A stretch of DNA of 37,336 nt from Opitutales bacterium (lineage in GTDB: Bacteria > Verrucomicrobiota > Verrucomicrobiia > Opitutales > Oceanipulchritudinaceae). Both the position numbers and the translations under genes were made by a program. Of the stretch, positions 19,901-26,382 are shown piece after piece. Location of the stretch: NCBI GenBank assembly GCA_020831525.1, contig JAFIGH010000048.1, positions 1-37,336 of the forward strand, read 5' to 3'. The notes below the pieces were generated by a model. That model did no database searches and had not been told where the DNA came from. It was given only the letters and a program-made list of their open reading frames with translations. The number at the start of each line of letters is the position of its first letter. Position 1 is the first letter of the stretch.

Positions 19901-20228
19901 GCCCTACGTCGTCACGGCGCGGGCCAAAGGAGTGCGGCCCTTCCGCCTCCTCATGAAGTATCCCGTGCGGCTGGCCTTGAATCCCTTCATCTCGGGAATC
20001 GGCGGGATCTTCCCCATGCTGCTCTCCGGGTCGGCCATTGTCGCCATCATCCTCAGTTTGCCCACAGTGGGGCCGCTGCTCCTCTCGTCCCTCATGTCGC
20101 AGGACATGTATATGGCGGCGTCGCTGCTCATGATTTTCTCCCTCCTCGGCGTCCTCGGCACCCTCGTGAGCGACCTGCTTCTTATGTGGCTCGATCCGCG
20201 CGTGCGCATGGAAGGAGGGACGAAATGA
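16920..20228 (+). CDS. Fused family-5 solute-binding protein and OppB-type ABC permease
   Basis: This is a 1102-aa importer component of the peptide/opine/nickel (Dpp/Opp) class. Residues 11-33 form an uncleaved membrane anchor. Residues about 60-730 are a family-5 extracytoplasmic binding protein; the signature FTFYLRRGVRWSDGHPFTAD lies near 178-197. A hydrophobic helix follows (VIQRLLLGITAAGLLMVGF, about 740-758), then a short basic RHPYVGRR. An OppB permease domain takes the rest, with RRLLILVPTLFIISVVSFII, QLPPGDF and an EAA-type loop (ARAKGVRPFRLLMKYPV, about 1000-1016). The frame opens at 16872 (TTG), but the ATG at 16920 starts directly before the anchor. It overlaps the OppC gene by ATGA. 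Binding protein and permease are normally separate genes. The substrate is unknown. Confidence 0.92.
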   Translation: MNPLVAKYVGRLALTTAAVTAVFFLFILAWAWLFRPAVPDRPHEYDAEAVARAQETRDERFDSENPPEVFQWVDYSEGENASWFPRGEAPVLAELVEEGHLPPVHERVGPEPVVLKGVDGIGNYGGTWTYLISSPGQIAQVLPHRLSYPNLVRWTHYGHPIVPHLARDYEVSEDAREFTFYLRRGVRWSDGHPFTADDIMFWYEMEAQAEEKIFPESDEILRFRGERGTVEKVDDFTVVFRFPEPNGLFIERMASYPGLWVVEFPAHFLRQYHPDLGDAEVIEQLRRERNLPSARAVYRTYFWGAGDYRRPRLWPWIERGPRTNPPYTFVRNPYFFAVDTEGNQLPYFDRLLFDLRSPEMISVAASNGEVVLQPSGVQINQYTLLVDNMERNNYKMFHWMSGDRSPFVIQPNLNRRPDPRDPASENKRWLFNQKEFRQALSLAINRANIIQTEYMGLAEPAQAAPPPQSPFFHERLYHAFTEFDPERAGELLDAIGLTQRDREGYRTFPDGTHLQLFLNLSGAIGGGPGQALVENWADIGLRVTARERSLGLFRTEVEALQHDLSVWGSNGEYMPLLEPRMLVPSNPYSDWARAYAFWFRRGGLHGDPAADGPGAEEPPPDSPIRRSMELYDAALGATTQEEQVEIFSEVMDIAADNLWTISVASSPPRLVVTDEGIMNVPRNAVHSWDFFTPGNTFQETYSWIDPFDAPGAREQVKSLIINPTAPRYARVMGTVDIGKVIQRLLLGITAAGLLMVGFRHPYVGRRLLILVPTLFIISVVSFIIIQLPPGDFLTTYLAQLEEQGGGAAEERMEEMMDLFHYDAGMVEKYVRWLGVPWFVTFEREDRGLLQGFLGRSMETGGAVNDIVGDRVMLTVLISFGTIIFTWLVAFPIGIYSAVRQYSMGDYVATFIGFIGMCIPNFLLALILMYVSSQLLGINVSGLFSPEYAAQPDWTWGKVVDLLKHIWIPIIVVGTAGTAGMIRVMRANLLDELKKPYVVTARAKGVRPFRLLMKYPVRLALNPFISGIGGIFPMLLSGSAIVAIILSLPTVGPLLLSSLMSQDMYMAASLLMIFSLLGVLGTLVSDLLLMWLDPRVRMEGGTK

Positions 20229-21385
20229 GCGCGCCGGCATCCGCCAAACCGCCGCAGGCTTCCGCGCCGCCGGTAAACACCGCCACGCTCTCCCAGTGGC
20301 AGCTCATCCGCCTGCGGTTCTCGAGGCACCACCTCGCCGTCTGGTCGCTCTTCTTCCTCGCCATCCTCTACGGCATCGCGCTCTTCGCGGCGTTCCTCGC
20401 CCCCTACGAGCGCAATTCCAAGAACTTCGACTACACCTACGCGCCGCCCATGCTCCCGCGCGTGAGCCTTTCCGACGGGCTCCACGTCTACGGCATGGAC
20501 CGGCACACCGATCCGCTCAACCTCAAGACCTACTACGTCGAGAACCGCGACCGCGTTGTTCCGCTCGGTTTCTTCGTGCGCGGCGACGAATACAGCTTCC
20601 TCGGGCTCTTCCGCACGGACGTCCACTTCTTCGGGGTGAACCTCAGCCGCTTCGAGGCGAAGGGCTACGAGGGCGATTTCGCGGAGCCGGTCTACTTTCT
20701 CCTCGGGGCGGACCGGTTCGGGCACTGCATTTTCAGCCGCATCCTCTACGCCTCGCAGGTGAGTCTCTCCATCGGGCTCATTTCCATCGTTATTTCCTTC
20801 GTTCTCGGCATCTTCATCGGGGGGATTTCCGGCTACTACGGCGGCAGTATCGACAACTTCATCCAGCGCTCCATCGAGGTGCTCAATTCCTTTCCCTCGC
20901 TGCCGCTCTGGATGGCGCTCGCCGCCATCATGCCGCCCACATGGTCGCCGCTCACCGTCTATTTCGCCATCACCGTGGTCCTCAGTCTTTTCGGCTGGAC
21001 AGGGCTCGCCCGTGTCGTGCGCGGCAAAATCCTCTCCCTGCGCGAGGAGGACTACGCCGTCGCCGCGCGCCTCCTCGGGGCCAGCCACAGCCGCATCATC
21101 TTCAAGCACCTCGTGCCCGGGTTCACGAGCCACATCATCGTCACGCTCACGCTCAGCGTCCCGGGCATGATCCTCGGCGAAACGGCCCTGAGCTTCCTCG
21201 GCATCGGCCTGCGCCCGCCCGTCGTGAGCTGGGGCGTCATGCTCCAGGACTGCATGAATATCGACGTCGTCGCCAACTACCCGTGGCTCCTCATGCCCGT
21301 CATCTTCATCGTCCTCACCGTCCTCGCCTTCAACTTCCTCGGCGACGGTCTCCGCGACGCCGCCGACCCCTACGCTTCCCGCTGA
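20225..21385 (+). CDS. OppC-type ABC transporter permease
   Basis: This is a 386-aa inner-membrane permease that would pair with the OppB half of the preceding fusion. The ATG at 20225 lies inside the stop of that gene, and the upstream open frame is a shadow. TM1 is at 39-60, and residues 61-158 form a periplasmic segment much longer than in ordinary OppC. The core motif LLGADRFGHCIFSRILYASQ (159-178) has His-Cys at the place often occupied by arginine and aspartate. The EAA loop EEDYAVAARLLGASHSRIIF starts at about 274 and contacts the ATPase. The C-terminus LNFLGDGLRDAADPYASR is typical. Long first loops are also known in YejE-like members. No ATPase gene follows: the next gene is convergent after 61 bp. 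Confidence 0.95.
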   Translation: MSAPASAKPPQASAPPVNTATLSQWQLIRLRFSRHHLAVWSLFFLAILYGIALFAAFLAPYERNSKNFDYTYAPPMLPRVSLSDGLHVYGMDRHTDPLNLKTYYVENRDRVVPLGFFVRGDEYSFLGLFRTDVHFFGVNLSRFEAKGYEGDFAEPVYFLLGADRFGHCIFSRILYASQVSLSIGLISIVISFVLGIFIGGISGYYGGSIDNFIQRSIEVLNSFPSLPLWMALAAIMPPTWSPLTVYFAITVVLSLFGWTGLARVVRGKILSLREEDYAVAARLLGASHSRIIFKHLVPGFTSHIIVTLTLSVPGMILGETALSFLGIGLRPPVVSWGVMLQDCMNIDVVANYPWLLMPVIFIVLTVLAFNFLGDGLRDAADPYASR

Positions 21386-21446
21386 CGGTTTACGGAAAGA
21401 CGGAGGAGTGCCTTCGGCGGACCCTTTCCAGAATGGCCGGTGCCTG

Positions 21447-24074
21447 TCATGGGTGGTCGGCAAGGTAGCATACGGCCTCCTGGTCCTGGGGATTGGCGAG
21501 TAGGCGGGCGTGCAGGCCCAGCTTTTCGAGGTCGATGAACTTCAGCACGTGCCCGAGCGTGGTATAGTCGGGCAGGAAGTCGCCGAGGTGGTTGGGGGCG
21601 TCGCGGAAGAAGATCCTCGCGAAGGCGCATTCCGCACGCTCCGTGAAGACGGGCACGTAGATGATATGCTCCTCCACGAGGTCCTGGAAGAAGTGGGTAC
21701 CGTAGGAGACTTCAGGGATATGGCCGTGACCCGCGCTGGAGAGTTCGACGAGGACGTTGGCGTTATCGATGTCGGCGTAGCTCACGTTTACGCCGAGGTC
21801 GACATTGCTGGAACCCCAGCGGCCGGGTCCCATGAGGATGAAATGGCGCGGCGCGACCGCCGGGTGTGTGTTGAGGCGCCCGACGACGCGACCGAGCGTC
21901 TTCTTGTCGGGCGGGTAGTCGATATTGGAATACGCCTCGGGGTCGATGTAGGCGATGAAGCGGATCGATTCGACAACCCCGCCGGTGATGACGCGTTGCG
22001 CGCGGAAGAGAACGCGGTCGTCGGGGATATCCTCCGGGAGTTCAACGGCGACGGCCTGCTCCTGCATCCAAAGCGGACGGCATTGCAGGAGATTGACGCG
22101 CATGCGCCCGTCGGGCTCGAAAAAGGCCGTGAACTCGATGTCGACCGCGCGCCCGTAGGCCTTTTCGAGGATGGCGAGGATTTGGCCGAGCCTCCGCACG
22201 AGGGGCGTTTGGCGGATGAGGTTGTTGAAGGTAAGGATGTATTGGCCCGAGGGCTTTAGAAACCGTGTGAAGGGATCCTCGAGGTGGCCGTCTTTCCAGC
22301 GAGAAACGATGTAGTGAAGGTTGGGGTAGCCGATTCCATTGAGAATGTCGCTCACCGGCAGGGAGACGAAAGCATTGTCGTCGAGGTCGATGACATCCGC
22401 CTCGTGCTGGGAGTACTTCGCGGCTTCGCTGCCGACCTCGGGCCGCAGTTGGGGATGGCTCACGGCGATGAGTCTGGGGTAGTCGCCGCCCACGCGGTCG
22501 ACCGCGCGTGTGCCGAGGCCGAAGACGAGCCGGATGACGCCCTGCCGCGGGTCGATACGGTCGTTCCATGCGTAGAGGTTCCGCGAGAAGGCCACGCCCG
22601 CCAGCGTGGGAAAGAAGTATTTGCGGTATTGCGAACCGGAGACGCGTTGCACGAGTATGGCCATCAGCTCCTCTTTGTTTTCGAGGTTGCGGCGGCGGCG
22701 GTAGGAGACGGCGTCGGGCCCGAGCGAGCTGGCGTAGACGAGCTGGATAGCGCGGATGAGCTGCTGCAGGCGTTCGTCGAGGGTGCCTTGGTTGGGGCAG
22801 AACTCGCTGCGGTACTTTCCCGCAAAGGCCCCGCCGAAGCTGTCTTCGAGAAGACTGCTGGAGCGTACGATGATCGGCACCGGACCGAAGTGTTCAAGCA
22901 TGTTGCGGAACTGAGCCAGCGTCTCGGGCGGGAAGGTGCCGGTGAGAAAGCGTGCTTCCACGTCTTCGAAGGGCGGGGTGGGGCGGTCGGGGCGCGTTGT
23001 TTCCATACGCATGCGGAACAGTTCGTTTTGCACAAGGTAGGTGTAGTAAACGTCCGAGCCGATGAACCAGGAGTCATGTTCTTCGAGGAGCGAAGGGTCG
23101 TCGAGTCCGTCGCGATCATCCTTGAGAATTTCCCGCGCGAGGAGCATGCCCACGGCTTTGCCCCCGATTCGGCCGGAGCCGATGAGCCGCTCACGGATGT
23201 TGAGCAGGGCCTGGAGATTGAGGTAGCGCGAACCAAGACGGTTGAATGTCGGGTCTTTGCCGACGAGCATGCGAACGAACTCTTCTTTGAGGACGGCGAG
23301 GTCGTCCTCGATCGGCGCGGAGGTGGCGATGGCCCGTTTGAGGCGCTCGTGCAGGCTCTCCCATGGCGAACCCGTCTTTGCGGCGGTTGCCTCGCTTGCT
23401 GCCATGGCCTCGACCCGGTCGCGGTCAAAGGTGGGCCACAGACGGTCGCCATCGACCCGCTGCAGCGAAAACATGTCGGGCGAATAGCGGTCCCATACCT
23501 TGATGAGGCGCAGGAGGCGCTGGCCGCCGCCGCGGAAGAGTTCGATGAAGACCTGCGTTGTATTGTAGATCCGTGCCACCATCTGGTTGCTGTGGCGCTG
23601 CCGCAGGATCGCGAAGTAGGCGATCGTCTGCATGTCGTAGAGAAAGGGGCAGGCCGTTTGGAAGAAGTTGGCCAGCATGTTCTCCGTTCCCCAGCGCTCC
23701 ACCAACTCGGAGAGGCAGTCGAAGACATAGTAAGTGCCCGGCCCCTCCGCCTCCGCGAGCAGGTTTACTTTGCTGGAGAAGGTGTCGAACCCCTCGCCGG
23801 GATCGAAGGCGAACCGCCGGATCGATTCGTCCGCGTGCGGAACCACCGGAGTGTGGTTGGCAAAGCGGACATACACCACTTTCCGGCCCTCGGCATGCGC
23901 GCGGCGCAGCATGAGCCCGACGAATTCCCGGTAGTCGTCGAGATCATCCACGTGCCAGACGACGTTGTCCCCAAGGCGCAGTTTGTCCATGAGACGGTCG
24001 AGACCGTTGTGGCCTGTGGAGGCTAGGCCGCCGAGGGCAGGCAGCGATACGCAATACTTATCCGGCGTTGACAT
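21447..24074 (-). CDS. PEP/pyruvate-binding (PPDK_N) protein with degenerate KaiC-like N-terminus
   Basis: This is an 875-aa predicted cytoplasmic protein. Residues about 10-215 look like a RecA/KaiC-type fold: GLDRLMDKLRLGDNVVWHVD aligns with the Walker A position but has no GxGKT, and TYYVFDCLSELVERWGTENM is Walker B-like. Residues about 295-680 are the PEP/pyruvate-binding ATP-grasp domain, with IGGKAVGM (303-310), IIVRSSSLLEDSFGGAFAGK (401-420), and DIEFTAFFEPDGRMRVNLLQ ending in CRPL. The phosphohistidine swivelling domain and PEP-binding barrel of PEP synthase are absent. The last roughly 190 residues instead contain HFILMGPGRWGSSNVDLGVN followed by VSYADIDNANVLVEL. It is therefore not a normal PEP synthase; a phosphotransfer or regulatory role is possible. 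The start (MSTPDKYCVSLPALGG) has no ribosome site, though GATAAAAT lies just upstream (24090-24083). Confidence 0.85.
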   Translation of the reverse strand: MSTPDKYCVSLPALGGLASTGHNGLDRLMDKLRLGDNVVWHVDDLDDYREFVGLMLRRAHAEGRKVVYVRFANHTPVVPHADESIRRFAFDPGEGFDTFSSKVNLLAEAEGPGTYYVFDCLSELVERWGTENMLANFFQTACPFLYDMQTIAYFAILRQRHSNQMVARIYNTTQVFIELFRGGGQRLLRLIKVWDRYSPDMFSLQRVDGDRLWPTFDRDRVEAMAASEATAAKTGSPWESLHERLKRAIATSAPIEDDLAVLKEEFVRMLVGKDPTFNRLGSRYLNLQALLNIRERLIGSGRIGGKAVGMLLAREILKDDRDGLDDPSLLEEHDSWFIGSDVYYTYLVQNELFRMRMETTRPDRPTPPFEDVEARFLTGTFPPETLAQFRNMLEHFGPVPIIVRSSSLLEDSFGGAFAGKYRSEFCPNQGTLDERLQQLIRAIQLVYASSLGPDAVSYRRRRNLENKEELMAILVQRVSGSQYRKYFFPTLAGVAFSRNLYAWNDRIDPRQGVIRLVFGLGTRAVDRVGGDYPRLIAVSHPQLRPEVGSEAAKYSQHEADVIDLDDNAFVSLPVSDILNGIGYPNLHYIVSRWKDGHLEDPFTRFLKPSGQYILTFNNLIRQTPLVRRLGQILAILEKAYGRAVDIEFTAFFEPDGRMRVNLLQCRPLWMQEQAVAVELPEDIPDDRVLFRAQRVITGGVVESIRFIAYIDPEAYSNIDYPPDKKTLGRVVGRLNTHPAVAPRHFILMGPGRWGSSNVDLGVNVSYADIDNANVLVELSSAGHGHIPEVSYGTHFFQDLVEEHIIYVPVFTERAECAFARIFFRDAPNHLGDFLPDYTTLGHVLKFIDLEKLGLHARLLANPQDQEAVCYLADHP

Positions 24075-24222
24075 GGTATTAGATTTTATCGCAAATCCTG
24101 TTCGACATTGGTGCGAGGAAAAAAGGACGCCGCCGCTCTTCCGGCTCGGTCCGTCTTTGCTGCCCGTAGTCTCTCACGGAAATAAACTTTCCCATAACCG
24201 AATCCTTAAAGATAGTGCCGAC
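24075..24222. promoter_or_regulatory. Shared divergent intergenic region
   Basis: These 148 bp separate the divergent starts of the PPDK_N-like gene and gdhA and must contain both promoters. The edges are AT-rich (24080-24095 and 24178-24215). On the minus strand GATAAAAT (24090-24083) resembles a -10 element but is so near the ATG that the transcript would be nearly leaderless. I see no convincing operator palindrome. Confidence 0.4.
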
Positions 24223-25476
24223 ATGAGCCAGAACAACCGTAACCCCTTTGCCATCGCCCAGGCCCAGTTTGACGAGGCCGCCGAAACGCTTGGGCTCGAA
24301 CCCGCTATGCGTGAGTTGCTGCGCTGGCCGCGCCGCGAATACAAGTTCACCATCCCCGTGAAAATGGACGACGGCAGCACGGAGATTTTCCACGGCTACC
24401 GTGTGCAATACAACGACGCCCGCGGCCCCTGCAAAGGCGGTCTGCGCTGGCACGTTGAAGAGACGATGGACACGGTGCGTGCCCTTGCCGCGTGGATGAC
24501 GTGGAAGACCTCCGTCGTCGACATCCCCCTCGGCGGCGGCAAAGGCGGCGTCACCTGCAACCCGAAAAACCTCTCCGACGGAGAAAAGGAGCGCCTCGCA
24601 CGCGGCTGGATGCGTGTCATGGCGCGCGAGTTGGGCTTCGACCGTGACGTGCCCGCGCCGGATGTCTACACCACGCCCCAGATCATGGCTTGGATGATGG
24701 ATGAGTATGAGGTCATCACCGGTCGCTCCCATCCCGCCGTCATCACAGGCAAACCGCTCCCGCTCGGCGGATCCCAAGGGCGCAACGATGCCACTGCGCG
24801 CGGGGGTGTCCTCTGCGTGGGCTATGCCTGCAAGCGCCTTGATATCGACCCGTCCGGCTCCTACGCCGTGCAGGGCTTCGGCAATGCCGGGCAATTCGCC
24901 GCAACCCTCCACAAGGAACTCCTCGGCGGCGGCAAACTCATCGCCGTCTCTGACACAAGCGGTGCCATCCACTGCCCCGACGGAATCGACCCCGACGCCA
25001 TCGTGGCGCATAAGAACAAGACCGGCAAAGTCCTTGGATTCCCGGGCTCGAAGGAGATCGACGCCGATTCGCTCCTCGAACTTGACGTCGACTTCCTCTA
25101 CCCCGCCGCTCTCGAAAACGTCATCAACCGCCAGAATGCTCCCAATATCAAGGCGAAGGTCATCTGCGAGCTGGCCAACGGTCCCACCACACCAAACGGC
25201 GACCGCATTCTCCACGAAAAAGGCGTCCACGTCATTCCCGATTTTCTCGCCAACGCCGGTGGCGTCACCGTGAGTTATTTCGAGCAGGTGCAGAACCACG
25301 CCAACTACTATTGGTCCCTCGAAGAGGTGCACAAAAAACTCGATTACCACATGTCACGCGCCTACGACGCTGTCCACGAAATGCACGACGAACAAAAGGT
25401 CAACATGCGCCAGGCCGCCTATCTCGTCGCCGTCTCCCGCGTCGCCGAAGCCGTCAAGCTCCGCGGCTGGTTGTAG
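24223..25476 (+). CDS. gdhA: Glutamate dehydrogenase
   Basis: This 417-aa Glu/Leu/Phe/Val dehydrogenase family enzyme interconverts glutamate and 2-oxoglutarate plus ammonia. Substrate-site and catalytic residues are present: Lys 71 in GPCKGGLRW, Lys 107 in IPLGGGKGGV and Asp 147 in VPAPDVYTTP. The dinucleotide fold has VQGFGNAGQ (217-223), with Asp 244 near the end of the second strand in AVSDTSGAIH. Coenzyme preference (NAD or NADP) cannot be settled by eye. ELANGPTTPNGDRIL and IPDFLANAGGVTVSYFEQVQ are typical C-terminal segments. The open frame begins at 23965, inside the divergent gene. The ATG at 24223 (MSQNNRNPFAIAQAQFDEAA) gives the usual length for the hexameric class. No strong ribosome site precedes it. 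Confidence 0.96.
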   Translation: MSQNNRNPFAIAQAQFDEAAETLGLEPAMRELLRWPRREYKFTIPVKMDDGSTEIFHGYRVQYNDARGPCKGGLRWHVEETMDTVRALAAWMTWKTSVVDIPLGGGKGGVTCNPKNLSDGEKERLARGWMRVMARELGFDRDVPAPDVYTTPQIMAWMMDEYEVITGRSHPAVITGKPLPLGGSQGRNDATARGGVLCVGYACKRLDIDPSGSYAVQGFGNAGQFAATLHKELLGGGKLIAVSDTSGAIHCPDGIDPDAIVAHKNKTGKVLGFPGSKEIDADSLLELDVDFLYPAALENVINRQNAPNIKAKVICELANGPTTPNGDRILHEKGVHVIPDFLANAGGVTVSYFEQVQNHANYYWSLEEVHKKLDYHMSRAYDAVHEMHDEQKVNMRQAAYLVAVSRVAEAVKLRGWL

Positions 25477-25511
25477 CGGACAGTTGCCTCCGACTGGGTT
25501 CCCACCGGAAC

Positions 25512-25530
25512 ACGGACAATTCTTGTCCGT
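25512..25530. repeat. Palindrome related to family A
   Basis: ACGGACAA-TTC-TTGTCCGT forms an 8-bp stem with a 3-nt loop. It is the palindromic core of family A without the upstream half, about 80 nt from the full copy. Confidence 0.8.
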
Positions 25531-25545
25531 ACGCGGTGGGCAAGC

Positions 25546-25564
25546 CACGGGTTGAAAACCCGTG
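25546..25564. repeat. Perfect 8-bp inverted repeat
   Basis: CACGGGTT-GAA-AACCCGTG is a hairpin whose right arm overlaps the beginning of the family A element at 25558-25620. Confidence 0.75.
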
Positions 25565-25620
25565 CTCCGTTGGGCGAAGCGTGCGCGGGTCGAAACGGAG
25601 CACGGACATTCTTGTCCGTG
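25558..25620 (+). repeat. Palindromic repeat family A, copy 2
   Basis: Gap-free counterpart of 12277-12339, 13 kb away. The last 29 nt (25592-25620) are identical. It lies 93 nt before the start of the TonB-family gene. Confidence 0.9.
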
Positions 25621-25712
25621 CCCACTGGTCGAAAAAAAGTAATTGCCGACTGGACGGCACTCTGGTATCAATTCCGGCGTGTTCTGTAAACAACCGCAAT
25701 GAAAGGATCGAA

Positions 25713-26351
25713 ATGAACTCACTGCCTCCGTTACCCTACTGCCGTCCGTGTACTTTTTTCACTGCCTTGGTCGTTGCCTTGGCACTCTTTCTTTGTCTGC
25801 CGCTCATGCAGTTGATCGCGGTGCAGGCGGATGAAGAGGAGGAAGTAATTGAGGTCGAACCGGTGGTTTTCCGGGCGCCGCTGATGCCTGAGCCGCTCAA
25901 CCGGGGCGACGAACCGACCCCGAGTGACGATTTTATCGAGGACGTGCCGGAGGTTGCGCCGGAGGCACCGAGTCCGCAGGCAGTGGACCGTCTTTGGGAA
26001 CCATTCACTCCGCCGACGGCGACGGGTTCCACCACGATCACTGTTCCGGACACCGGGGGCTGGGGCGGCGGTGAAGTGATCGACTGGTCGGCTCTCGACA
26101 GTGTGCCGCGCGCGGTCGCGCAACCGGCTCCGCGCATTCCGGCGGGCGACCGTGTGAATGCCACCGTGACGGTGCGGCTCTATGTCGACACAGAGGGACA
26201 CGTCGTGCGCGCGACGGTGGAGTCCTCCACCCACTCCGCCTACGACCATGCGGTCCTTCGGGCCGTCCGCCGCTGGGTCTTCGAACCGGGCATGCGGGAC
26301 GGCCGTCCCGTCCCCTTCACGATGCGGCAGACGGTGAATATCCGCTGGTAG
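25713..26351 (+). CDS. TonB-family energy-transducer-like protein
   Basis: This is a 212-aa protein with one N-terminal membrane helix (about 14-36), an acidic Pro/Glu-containing periplasmic linker (37-130) and a C-terminal TonB domain (about 132-212). The domain shows the family pattern VNATVTVRLYVDTEGHVVRA, VLRAVRRWVFEPGMRDGRPV and a final VNIRW. Canonical TonB passes proton-motive-force energy from ExbB/ExbD to outer-membrane receptors. No exbB, exbD or receptor gene is next to it here, and the linker is shorter and more acidic than in classical TonB. The ATG at 25713 has AAAGGA 5 nt upstream, which decides the start over the longer open frame from 25311. Its partner could be encoded elsewhere, or it may serve another periplasm-spanning role. 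Confidence 0.88.
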   Translation: MNSLPPLPYCRPCTFFTALVVALALFLCLPLMQLIAVQADEEEEVIEVEPVVFRAPLMPEPLNRGDEPTPSDDFIEDVPEVAPEAPSPQAVDRLWEPFTPPTATGSTTITVPDTGGWGGGEVIDWSALDSVPRAVAQPAPRIPAGDRVNATVTVRLYVDTEGHVVRATVESSTHSAYDHAVLRAVRRWVFEPGMRDGRPVPFTMRQTVNIRW

Positions 26352-26361
26352 CGTCGGAGAG

Positions 26362-26378
26362 AGCCCGCGGGGCGGGCT
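26362..26378. terminator. Hairpin between convergent genes (possible bidirectional terminator)
   Basis: AGCCCGC-GGG-GCGGGCT is a 7-bp GC stem in the 31-bp gap between the stop codons of the TonB-family gene (plus) and the giant protein gene (minus). The position suits a bidirectional terminator, but neither side has a T-run, so the call is tentative. Confidence 0.45.
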
Positions 26379-26382
26379 GCGC

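Larger units (their letters stand above)
25477..25712. other. Repeat-filled spacer between gdhA and the TonB gene
   Basis: This 236-bp spacer consists mostly of palindromic units: 25512-25530, 25546-25564 and the family A element 25558-25620. It ends in a more AT-rich leader and a good ribosome site (AAAGGA, 25702-25707) for the next gene. No T-run follows the hairpins, so termination after gdhA is not shown. Confidence 0.7.

Noticed and set aside
21447-24074. Annotation as PEP synthase or pyruvate phosphate dikinase
   Set aside because: The phosphohistidine domain and the PEP-binding barrel are absent; only the N-terminal ATP-grasp domain is shared.
23965-24222. Upstream extension of the glutamate dehydrogenase frame
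   Set aside because: It overlaps the divergent gene and adds a non-family leader. The ATG at 24223 gives the normal length and N-terminus.
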